A stretch of 22,133 nt of DNA from an uncultured Caulobacter sp. (GTDB lineage Bacteria > Pseudomonadota > Alphaproteobacteria > Caulobacterales > Caulobacteraceae). The position numbers and the translations under genes are program-made. Under the pieces are notes generated by a model that saw only the letters and a list, made by a program, of their open reading frames with translations, had not been told where the DNA came from and ran no database searches. Below, piece after piece: positions 15,205 through 21,087 of this stretch. The stretch is taken from assembly GCA_937991555.1 (NCBI GenBank), contig CALKHU010000016.1, forward strand, positions 1 through 22,133, in the 5' to 3' direction. Within the stretch, counting starts at the first letter, position 1, and each line of letters begins with the position of its first letter.

Positions 15205-15244
15205 TCGGTTTGCGGGTAATGGTCTTGGTGGCGACGAGGATCAT
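15167..15244 (-). CDS. Possible asd leader peptide rich in Thr, Lys and Ile
   Basis: A 25-codon frame starts at ATG 15244 (or GTG 15247) and ends at TAG 15169-15167, 98 bases before the asd ATG. It begins MILVA and then reads TKTITRKPTRT: five Thr, two Lys and one Ile in a few codons, plus Met codons at both ends. These are amino acids made through Asd. The codons AAA and ATT are scarce in this GC-rich neighbourhood. No good Shine-Dalgarno sequence precedes it, which is the main weakness. The final codons overlap stems of the candidate attenuator. If translated, ribosome stalling at Thr or Lys codons could control asd transcription, like thrL in enterobacteria. Confidence 0.35.
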   Translation of the reverse strand: MILVATKTITRKPTRTGGAFSGMRA

Positions 15245-15299
15245 CACGGCCGCTTTTGCCGGAAAGCCGTAGCGTTGCCAATGGGGTTTTCGACGGCGC

Positions 15300-15641
15300 T
15301 CAGAAGACGACGCGCAGCGCGAGCAGCAGAAAGCCGATGGCGATGATCGGCCCGAAGACGAGCGCCGTGTAGCGCGTCAGGCGCTCGGGCATGAAGGTGT
15401 CCGACACGGGCGCGTCGTCCGCATAGCGCGCGACGACGGCCGTCAGCGGGCACCTGAACCCGCAGGCGGCGAAGACGACGACTTCGCCGAGGATCAGGAT
15501 CACGGCCGGAAGCAGCCAGGGTCCTGTCAGGCCGGTGACGCCCGCGAAGAACACCAGCAGCGCGCTGGCGGCCATGACGACGTAGATCGCCGTGTTGAGG
15601 AGGCGCGCCAGAAAGAGCCGTTTGCGCCGGTTCACCGTCAT
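15300..15641 (-). CDS. Small three-helix membrane protein of unknown function
   Basis: The 113-residue product has a basic N-terminus (NRRKR) and three predicted membrane helices at about 13-33, 42-60 and 92-110. Between helices two and three lies CGFRCPLTAVVARYADD, with Cys60 and Cys64 near the membrane face, then a short soluble loop DTFMPERLTRY. A Cys-Pro-Leu-Thr motif after a membrane helix occurs in some small uncharacterised inner-membrane families, but I cannot assign one. Start ATG 15641 lacks a clear ribosome-binding site; an AT-rich stretch upstream contains GATAAT (minus strand, 15669-15664), a possible -10 box. It lies upstream of asd in the same direction and could be co-transcribed with it. 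Confidence 0.68.
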   Translation of the reverse strand: MTVNRRKRLFLARLLNTAIYVVMAASALLVFFAGVTGLTGPWLLPAVILILGEVVVFAACGFRCPLTAVVARYADDAPVSDTFMPERLTRYTALVFGPIIAIGFLLLALRVVF

Positions 15642-15712
15642 ACCCGATCATCGCCTAAGGAAGATTATCGGAAATACGCAGTATGGGAGGAAGGTCGCAC
15701 AAGGAATTGCGC

Positions 15713-16597
15713 CTACTGCGCTTTTCCGCCGCCCGACGCCGTCCGGTCCACCGCCACGGCGTAGTACTCGCGATCGAACAGCCGATAGTACAGCCACGCC
15801 GGCGCGCGGTCGTAGTACGGCTGCACATCGCTGATGATCCTGACCTGGGTCACGTGCGCGTCGAGCACCGCGCGCTTGGCCGCGGCCTGGCTCGGAATCT
15901 CGATCGCCAGGTCGGGCGCCGGCAGGCCTTGGCCCGGTTCGCGCGGATAACGCGTGCGGAACGCGTCGACGAGCTTGAGCGCGATGTCGATCAGGCTCTG
16001 CGGCAGCGTCGCCTGGTACAGCCGCCGGACCGGAAACGCCTGTTCCGTCAGCCCCTTGTCGACGACAGCTCGCACCCAGCGGCCGACCTGGGCATGGTCC
16101 GGATGGCCGTAGAAGCCCACGCGTTCGTCGAAGCTGACGATCACGCCAGGCCGTTCCTCGTCGATGATCCGGCGGATCGCGGCCTGCGCCTGGGCCGCAT
16201 CGACGCCCGGCAGGCCGCCGTCCGGATAGTCCAGCACCACCACACGGGCCGCGCCGAGCGCCCGGCCGGCCGCCTGGGCCTCCGGCGGCCGCAGTGTCGC
16301 CAGTTGCCCGGCGGTGTAGCCGAGGTCCTTCGCCGCTTCCCCGCGCGTCATGTAGACCAGCACGAGCCGGGCCCCCTCCTCCCGTGCCAGTCGGGCGAGG
16401 GTCCCCGCTGAGGTCACTTCGTCGTCGGGATGGGCCCAGACCGCCAGAACGGTCTTCGGCGCGCCGTTGACCAGCAGGGTCTTCGCAACCGGCACATCCT
16501 CGTCGTTCACCGTGCGGTTCAGGGCCAGGAAGGCCCAGGACGCTGCGGCGGCCAGCACCAGCAGGGTCACCGCGACGATGCTCAGCAGTCCTCTCAC
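15713..16597 (-). CDS. Membrane-anchored PIG-L family deacetylase
   Basis: PIG-L/LmbE proteins are zinc-dependent deacetylases acting on N-acetylglucosamine-containing compounds and related amides. This 294-residue member has an N-terminal membrane anchor or signal sequence (about 4-26), then the zinc motif AHPDDE (55-60; His56, Asp59) and GHPDH (164-168) supplying the further His ligand. The catalytic domain should face the periplasm if the N-terminus is a signal anchor. The substrate is unknown; a cell-wall or exopolysaccharide sugar is possible. Start GTG 16597 overlaps the stop of the upstream MBL gene (GTGA), so it is the last gene of a translationally coupled run. About 70 bp separate it from the small membrane protein gene. 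Confidence 0.85.
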   Translation of the reverse strand: MRGLLSIVAVTLLVLAAAASWAFLALNRTVNDEDVPVAKTLLVNGAPKTVLAVWAHPDDEVTSAGTLARLAREEGARLVLVYMTRGEAAKDLGYTAGQLATLRPPEAQAAGRALGAARVVVLDYPDGGLPGVDAAQAQAAIRRIIDEERPGVIVSFDERVGFYGHPDHAQVGRWVRAVVDKGLTEQAFPVRRLYQATLPQSLIDIALKLVDAFRTRYPREPGQGLPAPDLAIEIPSQAAAKRAVLDAHVTQVRIISDVQPYYDRAPAWLYYRLFDREYYAVAVDRTASGGGKAQ

Positions 16598-17409
16598 AGC
16601 CCGATCTCCAGCGTCAGGCCATCATAGGCGGGCTCAACGCCAGCGGGGACAGAGGTCCGCAAGGCGTTGAAATCCATGTCGATATGCATGTTCGTCAGGA
16701 TCGTCCGGCGCGGCCTGGCGCGGCGCACCCACTGCAGGGTCTGCTCCAGATGGGCGTGGGTCGGGTGCGGCGTGTGGCGCAGCGCGTCGACGATCCAGGT
16801 GTCGACCCCTTCCAGCGCCTCCCAGGCGGCGGCGGGAAGGCCGTTGACGTCCGGCGAATAGGCGACGTTCCCGAACCGGAAGCCGACGCAGCGGATGGCC
16901 CCGTGCTCCATGTCGAAGCTGGTGACCGGGATCGGCCCGGACGGCCCGTCGATCCGCCATGGTTCGCCGTGCGGCGGCAGGTCGTGCGCCTCGAGGATCG
17001 CCGGATAGCCGCCCTGGCTCTCGAAGATGTAGTCGAACTTGCGGGTCAGGCTGGCGCGGGTTGCGGCGTCCATCCAGGCGTCGATCCGGGCGCGCTGCCG
17101 GATGAAGAAGGCGCGGACGTCGTCGACGCCGTGCGTCTGGTCGGCGTGGTCGTGGCTGAACAGGATGCCGTCCAGCCGGCGGATTCGGGCGTCGATGGCC
17201 TGTTCGCGGAAGTCGGGCGAGGTGTCGACGAGGACGGTGGTCTCGGGCCCCTCCCCGCCGTCGGCGCGCTTGCGGCGGACGAGCAGCGAGCAGCGGCGGC
17301 GGCGGTTCTTCGGCTCGTCGGGGTCGCAGACGCCCCAGTCGCCGTCGGCGCGCGGCACTCCGCCCGAGGAGCCGCAACCGAGCACGGTGATCTCGAGCAC
17401 GCCGCTCAC
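16594..17409 (-). CDS. MBL-fold metallohydrolase, PhnP-like
   Basis: This 271-residue metallo-beta-lactamase-fold protein is of the type found beside tatD in many Alphaproteobacteria, related to phosphoribosyl cyclic phosphodiesterase PhnP. The N-terminal GCGSSGGVPR (11-20) is typical of the PhnP/RNase Z branch. The metal motif is SHDHADQTHG (85-94): His86, His88, Asp90 and His93, with Gln91 where many MBL proteins have His. Further ligands are probably Asp107 region residues, the YSPDVNG Asp and HMHID-like histidines near the C-terminus (NMHIDMDF). The true substrate is not known; no other phosphonate genes are near. Start GTG 17409 shares GTGA with the tatD stop, and its own stop overlaps the PIG-L start. 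Confidence 0.87.
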   Translation of the reverse strand: MSGVLEITVLGCGSSGGVPRADGDWGVCDPDEPKNRRRRCSLLVRRKRADGGEGPETTVLVDTSPDFREQAIDARIRRLDGILFSHDHADQTHGVDDVRAFFIRQRARIDAWMDAATRASLTRKFDYIFESQGGYPAILEAHDLPPHGEPWRIDGPSGPIPVTSFDMEHGAIRCVGFRFGNVAYSPDVNGLPAAAWEALEGVDTWIVDALRHTPHPTHAHLEQTLQWVRRARPRRTILTNMHIDMDFNALRTSVPAGVEPAYDGLTLEIGL

Positions 17410-18185
17410 GGCCGCGGGATCCGGTCGAACAGGGCGAAGAAGGCGTCCTCCGTCCGCTGCTCTGCCTCCTCTCGTGACCAGCCGCGGATCTCCGCCAGCT
17501 TGTCGAGGACATAAGGCAGGAAGGCCGGCTCGTTTCGGCGGCCGCGCATCGGCACGGGCGCCAGGTAGGGACAGTCGGTCTCGACGATGATGCGGTCTGC
17601 GGGCATGTCGCGGATGATTTCGCGAACGTCCTCGGCGGCCTTGAAGGTGGCGATGCCGCTGACCGAGAACCAGGCGCCGAGGGCGGCCGCGCGCTTCGCC
17701 AGCCCGGGACCGCTGGTGTAGCAGTGCATCAGCAGCCTGAACGGCCCGGCGGCGTACTCGGCCTCCAGGATATCGCCCATGACCTCGTCCGCCTCACGGG
17801 TGTGGACGACCAGCGGCAGGCCCGTCTCGCGGGCGGCGATGCAGTGCTGGCGGAACACGGCGGCCTGGATATCGCGCGGGCTGAGGTCGTAGTGGAAGTC
17901 CAGCCCGCACTCGCCGATGCCGACCACCTTGGGCCGCTGCGCCAGGGCGATCAGGTCGGCCGCCCTGAGGTCAGGGTTCTCCTTCGCCTCGTGCGGATGC
18001 GTGCCGACGGTCGCCCAGATGTCCGGGTTGTCCATGGCCACCTTGTGGGTGACGTCGAAGGTCGAGACCTTGTCGCTGATGTTGACCATCAGGCCGACGC
18101 CGGCGGCGCGGGCGCGGTCGATGACCGCGTCCATCTCGCCGGCGAACTGCGGGGCGTGCAGGTTGACGTGGCTGTCGATCAGCAT
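17406..18185 (-). CDS. tatD: TatD family metal-dependent hydrolase (DNase)
   Basis: TatD/YcfH-type enzymes are amidohydrolase-fold nucleases with 3'-exonuclease activity in characterised members. The 259 residues have Glu92 (GECGLDFHYD), His128 (VVHTRE), His154 (MHCYTSG) and Asp204 (ETDCPYLAPVP), all expected metal ligands. The first motif, usually Ser-His-Cys-His-Leu, reads DSHVNLH: His6 is present but the second His is Asn8, with another His at 10. I recall this variant in related Alphaproteobacteria, so it may be a clade feature rather than damage. Start ATG 18185 is 20 bp after the holB stop. In many Alphaproteobacteria metG lies between holB and tatD; it is absent here. The stop overlaps the MBL start. 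Confidence 0.9.
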   Translation of the reverse strand: MLIDSHVNLHAPQFAGEMDAVIDRARAAGVGLMVNISDKVSTFDVTHKVAMDNPDIWATVGTHPHEAKENPDLRAADLIALAQRPKVVGIGECGLDFHYDLSPRDIQAAVFRQHCIAARETGLPLVVHTREADEVMGDILEAEYAAGPFRLLMHCYTSGPGLAKRAAALGAWFSVSGIATFKAAEDVREIIRDMPADRIIVETDCPYLAPVPMRGRRNEPAFLPYVLDKLAEIRGWSREEAEQRTEDAFFALFDRIPRP

Positions 18186-18206
18186 GGGAAGACTGGCTGC
18201 ATGGCG

Positions 18207-19217
18207 TCAGGCGGCCCTCGCGGCGGCGCGCAGCTCGCGCATCGCGGTCCAGAAGGCGTCGGCGCGGTCGAGGTTCAGCCCCTCGGTCTGGTCCGGCAGC
18301 TGGCTGAGTCGCTCCCACGCCTGGACCCAGCGGTCCAGGCCCGGTCCGCCGCCGGTCGTCGCCTGGCCGGTGGCCATCTGGCGGATCTGGTCGAGGATCC
18401 GCTCGACCAGCAGATTGAAGCGGGCCTGCCCCTCCCCGCCCCGGAAGCCGTCGGCCAGGGCGAGCAGAGCGCCGTCGTCGAGTCTGGGCAGGTTGCGCAG
18501 GATGTCGTGCGCCTCGTCGTCGGCCTCGAGCGCGTCCGCCGCAGCGAGGCGCAGGGCCAGCCCCGGCGCGCCGCCCGCCATCCGGGCCAGCCGGGTGGCC
18601 TGGTCCAGGGTCAGCGAGGTGCGCGCCTGCAGGAAGGCCGTAGTCACCTCCAGGCCGGGTGCGGCAAACGACAGGCGGCGGCAGCGCGAGCGGATTGTTG
18701 GCAACAGGCGTCCGGGGGCGTGGCTGACCAGCAGCAGCACTCCGCGCGGCGGCGGCTCCTCGAGGGTCTTGAGGATGGCGTTGGCCGCGTTGGCGTTGAG
18801 ATCATCCGCCGCGTCGACAATGGCCACGCGGTAGGGCGCGGTCGCCGGGGTCTGCGAGAAGAAGGCGCCGAGCTGGCGCGCCTCGTCGACCGGGATCACC
18901 TTGCGCGGCTTGCCGTCCTCGGTGAACCGCTCCAGCACCATCAGGTCGGGATGCGAGCGGGCCGAGATCTGGCGGACGACCGGATCGGTCATCCGCGCGC
19001 CGAGCAGGCCGAGGTTCGGGTCCGGCGACGCCCCGAGCAGGCGGCGGGCCGCCCGGAAGGCGAAGGTGGCCTTGCCCACGCCCTCGGGGCCGGTCAGCAG
19101 CCAGGCGTGGTGCAGCCGGCCGCGGTCGAGCGCGTCGAGGAAGGCCCGCTCCTGCGCGTCCTGCCCCTCGAGGGCGAAGGCGTCGCGGGGATGGGACGGG
19201 GCGGCGACCTCGGCCAT
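18207..19217 (-). CDS. holB: DNA polymerase III delta' subunit
   Basis: HolB is the delta-prime subunit of the clamp loader that places the beta sliding clamp on primed DNA. The 336-residue protein shows the AAA+ core: HHAWLLTGPEGVGKA with a Walker A-like GPEGVGKA (43-50), the VDAADDLNANAANAILKTLE segment containing the Walker B region, LEEPPPRGVLLLVS, and the arginine-finger motif IRSRCRRLSF. The delta-prime proteins of Alphaproteobacteria often keep such a P-loop, unlike the E. coli one. Start ATG 19217, one base after the tmk stop, gives the normal N-terminus; the frame is open further upstream inside tmk but without support. Tight spacing indicates co-translation with tmk, a conserved pairing. 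Confidence 0.92.
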   Translation of the reverse strand: MAEVAAPSHPRDAFALEGQDAQERAFLDALDRGRLHHAWLLTGPEGVGKATFAFRAARRLLGASPDPNLGLLGARMTDPVVRQISARSHPDLMVLERFTEDGKPRKVIPVDEARQLGAFFSQTPATAPYRVAIVDAADDLNANAANAILKTLEEPPPRGVLLLVSHAPGRLLPTIRSRCRRLSFAAPGLEVTTAFLQARTSLTLDQATRLARMAGGAPGLALRLAAADALEADDEAHDILRNLPRLDDGALLALADGFRGGEGQARFNLLVERILDQIRQMATGQATTGGGPGLDRWVQAWERLSQLPDQTEGLNLDRADAFWTAMRELRAAARAA

Positions 19218-19218
19218 G

Positions 19219-19848
19219 TCAGACGCCCAGCCGCGGCGCGACGGCGGCCCAGACGGCCGCTTCGGCGGCATCGGGCGGCGTGGCGGCGTCAATCAGCACG
19301 CAGCGGTCGGGCTCGCCGCGGGCGATGGCGAGGTAGGCGGCGCGCAGACGTTCATGGAAGGCGGCGCCCTTGGCCTCGAAGCGCTCCTCGCCGCCGTTCC
19401 GCGACAGGGCGCGGCGCAGGCCTTCCTCGACCGGCAGGTCGAAGATGAGCGTCAGGTCCGGCCGCTGCCCGCCCACCACCATCGCCTCCAGCTGGGCGAT
19501 CGCCGTCGGATCCACCGCGCCGCCGGCGCCCTGGTAGGCGCGGGTCGAGTCGGCGAAGCGGTCGCTGAGCACCACCGCGCCGCGCGCCAGGGCCGGGGCG
19601 ATGACCCGCTCGAGGTGGTCCCGCCGCGCGGCGTTCATCAGAAGCGCCTCGGTGAGGGGCGACCAGCGGTCGACCTCGCCGTTCAGCAGCAGGTTGCGGA
19701 TCTGCTCGGCCCCGGGCGAGCCGCCGGGTTCGCGCGTCAGCACGACCTCGCGTCCCGCCGCGCGCAGGCGTTCGGCCAGCCGCCGGATCTGGGTCGACTT
19801 GCCCGCCCCCTCGCCGCCTTCGAAGGTGATGAAATAGCCCTGGGTCAC
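19219..19848 (-). CDS. tmk: Thymidylate kinase
   Basis: Tmk phosphorylates dTMP to dTDP, an essential step in dTTP synthesis. The 209 residues contain the P-loop FEGGEGAGKSTQ (9-20), the substrate motif TREPGGSPGAE (38-48), the DRFADSTRAYQG segment (96-107) and the PDLTLIFDLPVEEGLRR stretch. A lid-like segment (RNGGEERFEAKGAAFHERLR) follows. Length is standard. Start GTG 19848 precedes TQGYFITFEGGEG and has GAGGAC about 6 bases upstream. It lies 64 bp after rlpA; a 6-bp hairpin GAACAG-GGAG-CTGTTC (19883-19898) is in that gap but no T tract follows, so transcription may read through. Downstream it is coupled to holB. Confidence 0.95.
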   Translation of the reverse strand: MTQGYFITFEGGEGAGKSTQIRRLAERLRAAGREVVLTREPGGSPGAEQIRNLLLNGEVDRWSPLTEALLMNAARRDHLERVIAPALARGAVVLSDRFADSTRAYQGAGGAVDPTAIAQLEAMVVGGQRPDLTLIFDLPVEEGLRRALSRNGGEERFEAKGAAFHERLRAAYLAIARGEPDRCVLIDAATPPDAAEAAVWAAVAPRLGV

Positions 19849-19912
19849 GCCCCGTCCTCGCCGAGAACGGCGGCGATGTCCAGAACAGGGAGCTGTTCAA
19901 CAGGGGACGGCG

Positions 19913-20413
19913 TCAGCCCGGGCCGATGTAGCGCACCCGAACCTTGGCCACGCCACGCTGGTAGATGCCCAGCTTCTTCGCCGCGCCCTTCGAGAGGTCG
20001 ATGATGCGGCCGGCCACGAAGGGCCCCCGGTCGTTGACCCGCACCCGGATCTTGCGGCCGGTGTCGAGGTCCGTGACCTCGACGATCGACGGCAGCGGCA
20101 GCGTCTTGTGGGCGGCGGTGACCAGGTCCATGTCGAACACCTCGCCGTTGGCGGTGGTGCGATTGTGGAACTGCTCGCCGTACCAGCTGGCGACGCCCTT
20201 CTCGTCATAGTCGGGGTCGTGCCGGGGCGTGTACCAGACGCCGTTGACCTGGTAGGGCCGCATGGTCGCCGGCACGCGCTTTCCGGCCTTGGCCGTGGGC
20301 GGCCGCGGATCCTCCCGCGTCGCATAGCGCGGCGTGGCGCAGGCGGTCAGCGCCAGACCCGCCAGCGTGATGAAGAGCGCCTTTTGCGCCCGTGACAGAT
20401 GCGAGGCTCCCAT
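19913..20413 (-). CDS. rlpA: RlpA-type septal/lytic transglycosylase lipoprotein
   Basis: RlpA proteins cleave denuded peptidoglycan glycan strands and act at the septum. This 166-residue form starts with a lipoprotein signal: hydrophobic stretch 12-24 and the lipobox LTAC with Cys25. The double-psi beta-barrel domain runs from GVASWYGEQFHNRTTANGE (73-91) through LVTAAHKTLPLPSIVEVTDL to VRVNDRGPFV (125-133) and RIIDLSKGAAKKLGI. Glu80 and Asp128 are the conserved likely active-site residues. The protein stops directly after this barrel and has no C-terminal SPOR domain, so septal targeting by denuded glycan binding would be lost or differ. Start ATG 20413 is at the signal sequence. Its upstream region is shared with the divergent tRNA-Ser. 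Confidence 0.9.
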   Translation of the reverse strand: MGASHLSRAQKALFITLAGLALTACATPRYATREDPRPPTAKAGKRVPATMRPYQVNGVWYTPRHDPDYDEKGVASWYGEQFHNRTTANGEVFDMDLVTAAHKTLPLPSIVEVTDLDTGRKIRVRVNDRGPFVAGRIIDLSKGAAKKLGIYQRGVAKVRVRYIGPG

Positions 20414-20537
20414 GCCCCCTCCCCGTCGGTCCGGAGCACAGCCTGTCGCAAAGGGTTTTCAACAGGGTTAAGCCGCCGCCAACCCTGCGGGCCGGCGTCG
20501 GGGCGCGACAGCCCGTTCCCTCCCGCCCGCAAACCAC

Positions 20538-20545
20538 GCTAGAAG
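20538..20545 (+). promoter_or_regulatory. Candidate -10 box of tRNA-Ser (GCTAGAAG)
   Basis: GCTAGAAG matches seven of eight positions of the Caulobacter housekeeping -10 consensus as I recall it (GCTANAWC), and ends 9 bases before the tRNA. The -35 region is poorly matched (TTCCCTCC, 14 bp upstream). Placement fits a stable-RNA promoter. Confidence 0.35.
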
Positions 20546-20554
20546 CCGCCGCGA

Positions 20555-20644
20555 GGAAGTGTGGCCGAGTGGTTTAAGGCAGCGGTCTTGAAAACCGCCG
20601 TGGGTGCGAGCCCACCGTGGGTTCGAATCCCACCGCTTCCGCCA
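20555..20644 (+). tRNA. tRNA-Ser (anticodon UGA), CCA encoded
   Basis: A complete class II tRNA of 90 bases. The acceptor stem GGAAGTG pairs with CGCTTCC (20634-20640) with one G-U pair; discriminator G20641 and CCA 20642-20644 follow. The anticodon stem GCGGT/ACCGC encloses the loop CTTGAAA, whose central TGA reads UCA and, by wobble, other UCN codons. A long variable arm (TGGGTGCGAGCCCA) is typical of serine tRNAs, and the T arm GTGGG-TTCGAAT-CCCAC is perfect. Lower G+C sequence with unrelated genes begins right after the 3' end, so this may be an integration target. Confidence 0.97.
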
Positions 20645-20765
20645 CCGCCATGTCAAGGGCCCTTGTGGGACTTGCCTTCCAGCGCATGCGCCCTCCTTTA
20701 TGCAGCATCCGCCCCAGCGGGTGGCTGAACGATCCGAATAGGCTAGTTTGAACAGGCTGGAAGCG

Positions 20766-20987
20766 TCACTTCAGGCCTACAAAAAACTCAGACGGAGCAA
20801 CGCCTAGCTCACGCGCTAACAGGATGAGGGTCTTGGCGCTGGCGTTTCGTTCGCCGCGCTCCAGGAAGCCCACGTAGTTGCTGTGGAGACCGGCTCGTTC
20901 CGCGAGGGCTTCCTGGCTCAGTTTGGCCGCGCGCCTGCACCGCCTCAGTTCGCGCCCGATGGCCAGAAGATCTTCGTCAGCGCCCAC
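20766..20987 (-). CDS. Small XRE-family regulator, controller-protein-like
   Basis: A 73-residue protein that is almost entirely a helix-turn-helix domain: IGRELRRCRRAAKLSQEALA (10-29), the recognition region ERAGLHSNYVGFLERGERN (30-48), then ASAKTLILLARELGVAPSEFF. The pattern Leu-Ser-Gln-Glu, Leu-His-x-x-Tyr-Val, Glu-Arg-Gly-x-Arg-Asn and the short size closely resemble the controller (C) proteins of restriction-modification systems and small phage-type repressors. No methylase or restriction gene is visible in this window. Start GTG 20987 is chosen because the frame further upstream runs through the palindromic promoter region and lacks homology; its ribosome-binding site is weak. A perfect 19-bp palindrome 33 bp upstream (21020-21038) is a likely operator, implying self-regulation. 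Confidence 0.78.
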   Translation of the reverse strand: MGADEDLLAIGRELRRCRRAAKLSQEALAERAGLHSNYVGFLERGERNASAKTLILLARELGVAPSEFFVGLK

Positions 20988-21019
20988 ACCCGAAACTTGC
21001 TCAGGCCGGCGCGGCACTC

Positions 21020-21038
21020 TACACACTGTCAGTGTGTA
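21020..21038. promoter_or_regulatory. Perfect 19-bp palindrome, likely operator of the XRE regulator
   Basis: TACACACTGTCAGTGTGTA is a perfect inverted repeat with 9-bp arms and a single central base. On the minus strand it is followed directly by a TAGAGT -10-like hexamer sharing its last TA, and a CCCAAA -35-like hexamer lies 18 bp before that, so a bound repressor would cover the core promoter of the XRE gene. It lies 50 bp before the divergent plus-strand gene and may control both. Confidence 0.65.
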
Positions 21039-21051
21039 TTTTGGGGTGCGG

Positions 21052-21066
21052 GCGTTGGCGCAACGC
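21052..21066. repeat. Second palindrome upstream of the exported-protein gene
   Basis: GCGTTG, GCG, CAACGC is a perfect 6-bp inverted repeat 21 bp before the ATG at 21088. Its sequence differs from the 19-bp palindrome, so it may bind another factor, form a leader hairpin, or be fortuitous. Confidence 0.3.
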
Positions 21067-21087
21067 AGGCGATTTCGTGTCGATGCT

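Noticed and set aside
17724..19448. 574-codon plus-strand frame opposite tatD, holB and tmk
   Set aside because: It lies wholly antisense to three genes with intact catalytic motifs and conserved order.
19883..19898. Hairpin GAACAG-GGAG-CTGTTC between rlpA and tmk as a terminator
   Set aside because: The stem is only 6 bp and no T tract follows on either strand; kept only as a note in the tmk entry.
20654..20691. Palindromes CAAGGGCCCTTG and GCGCATGCGC after the tRNA as a terminator or attachment site
   Set aside because: Neither is followed by a convincing T run, and neither repeats the tRNA 3' end; too short to call.
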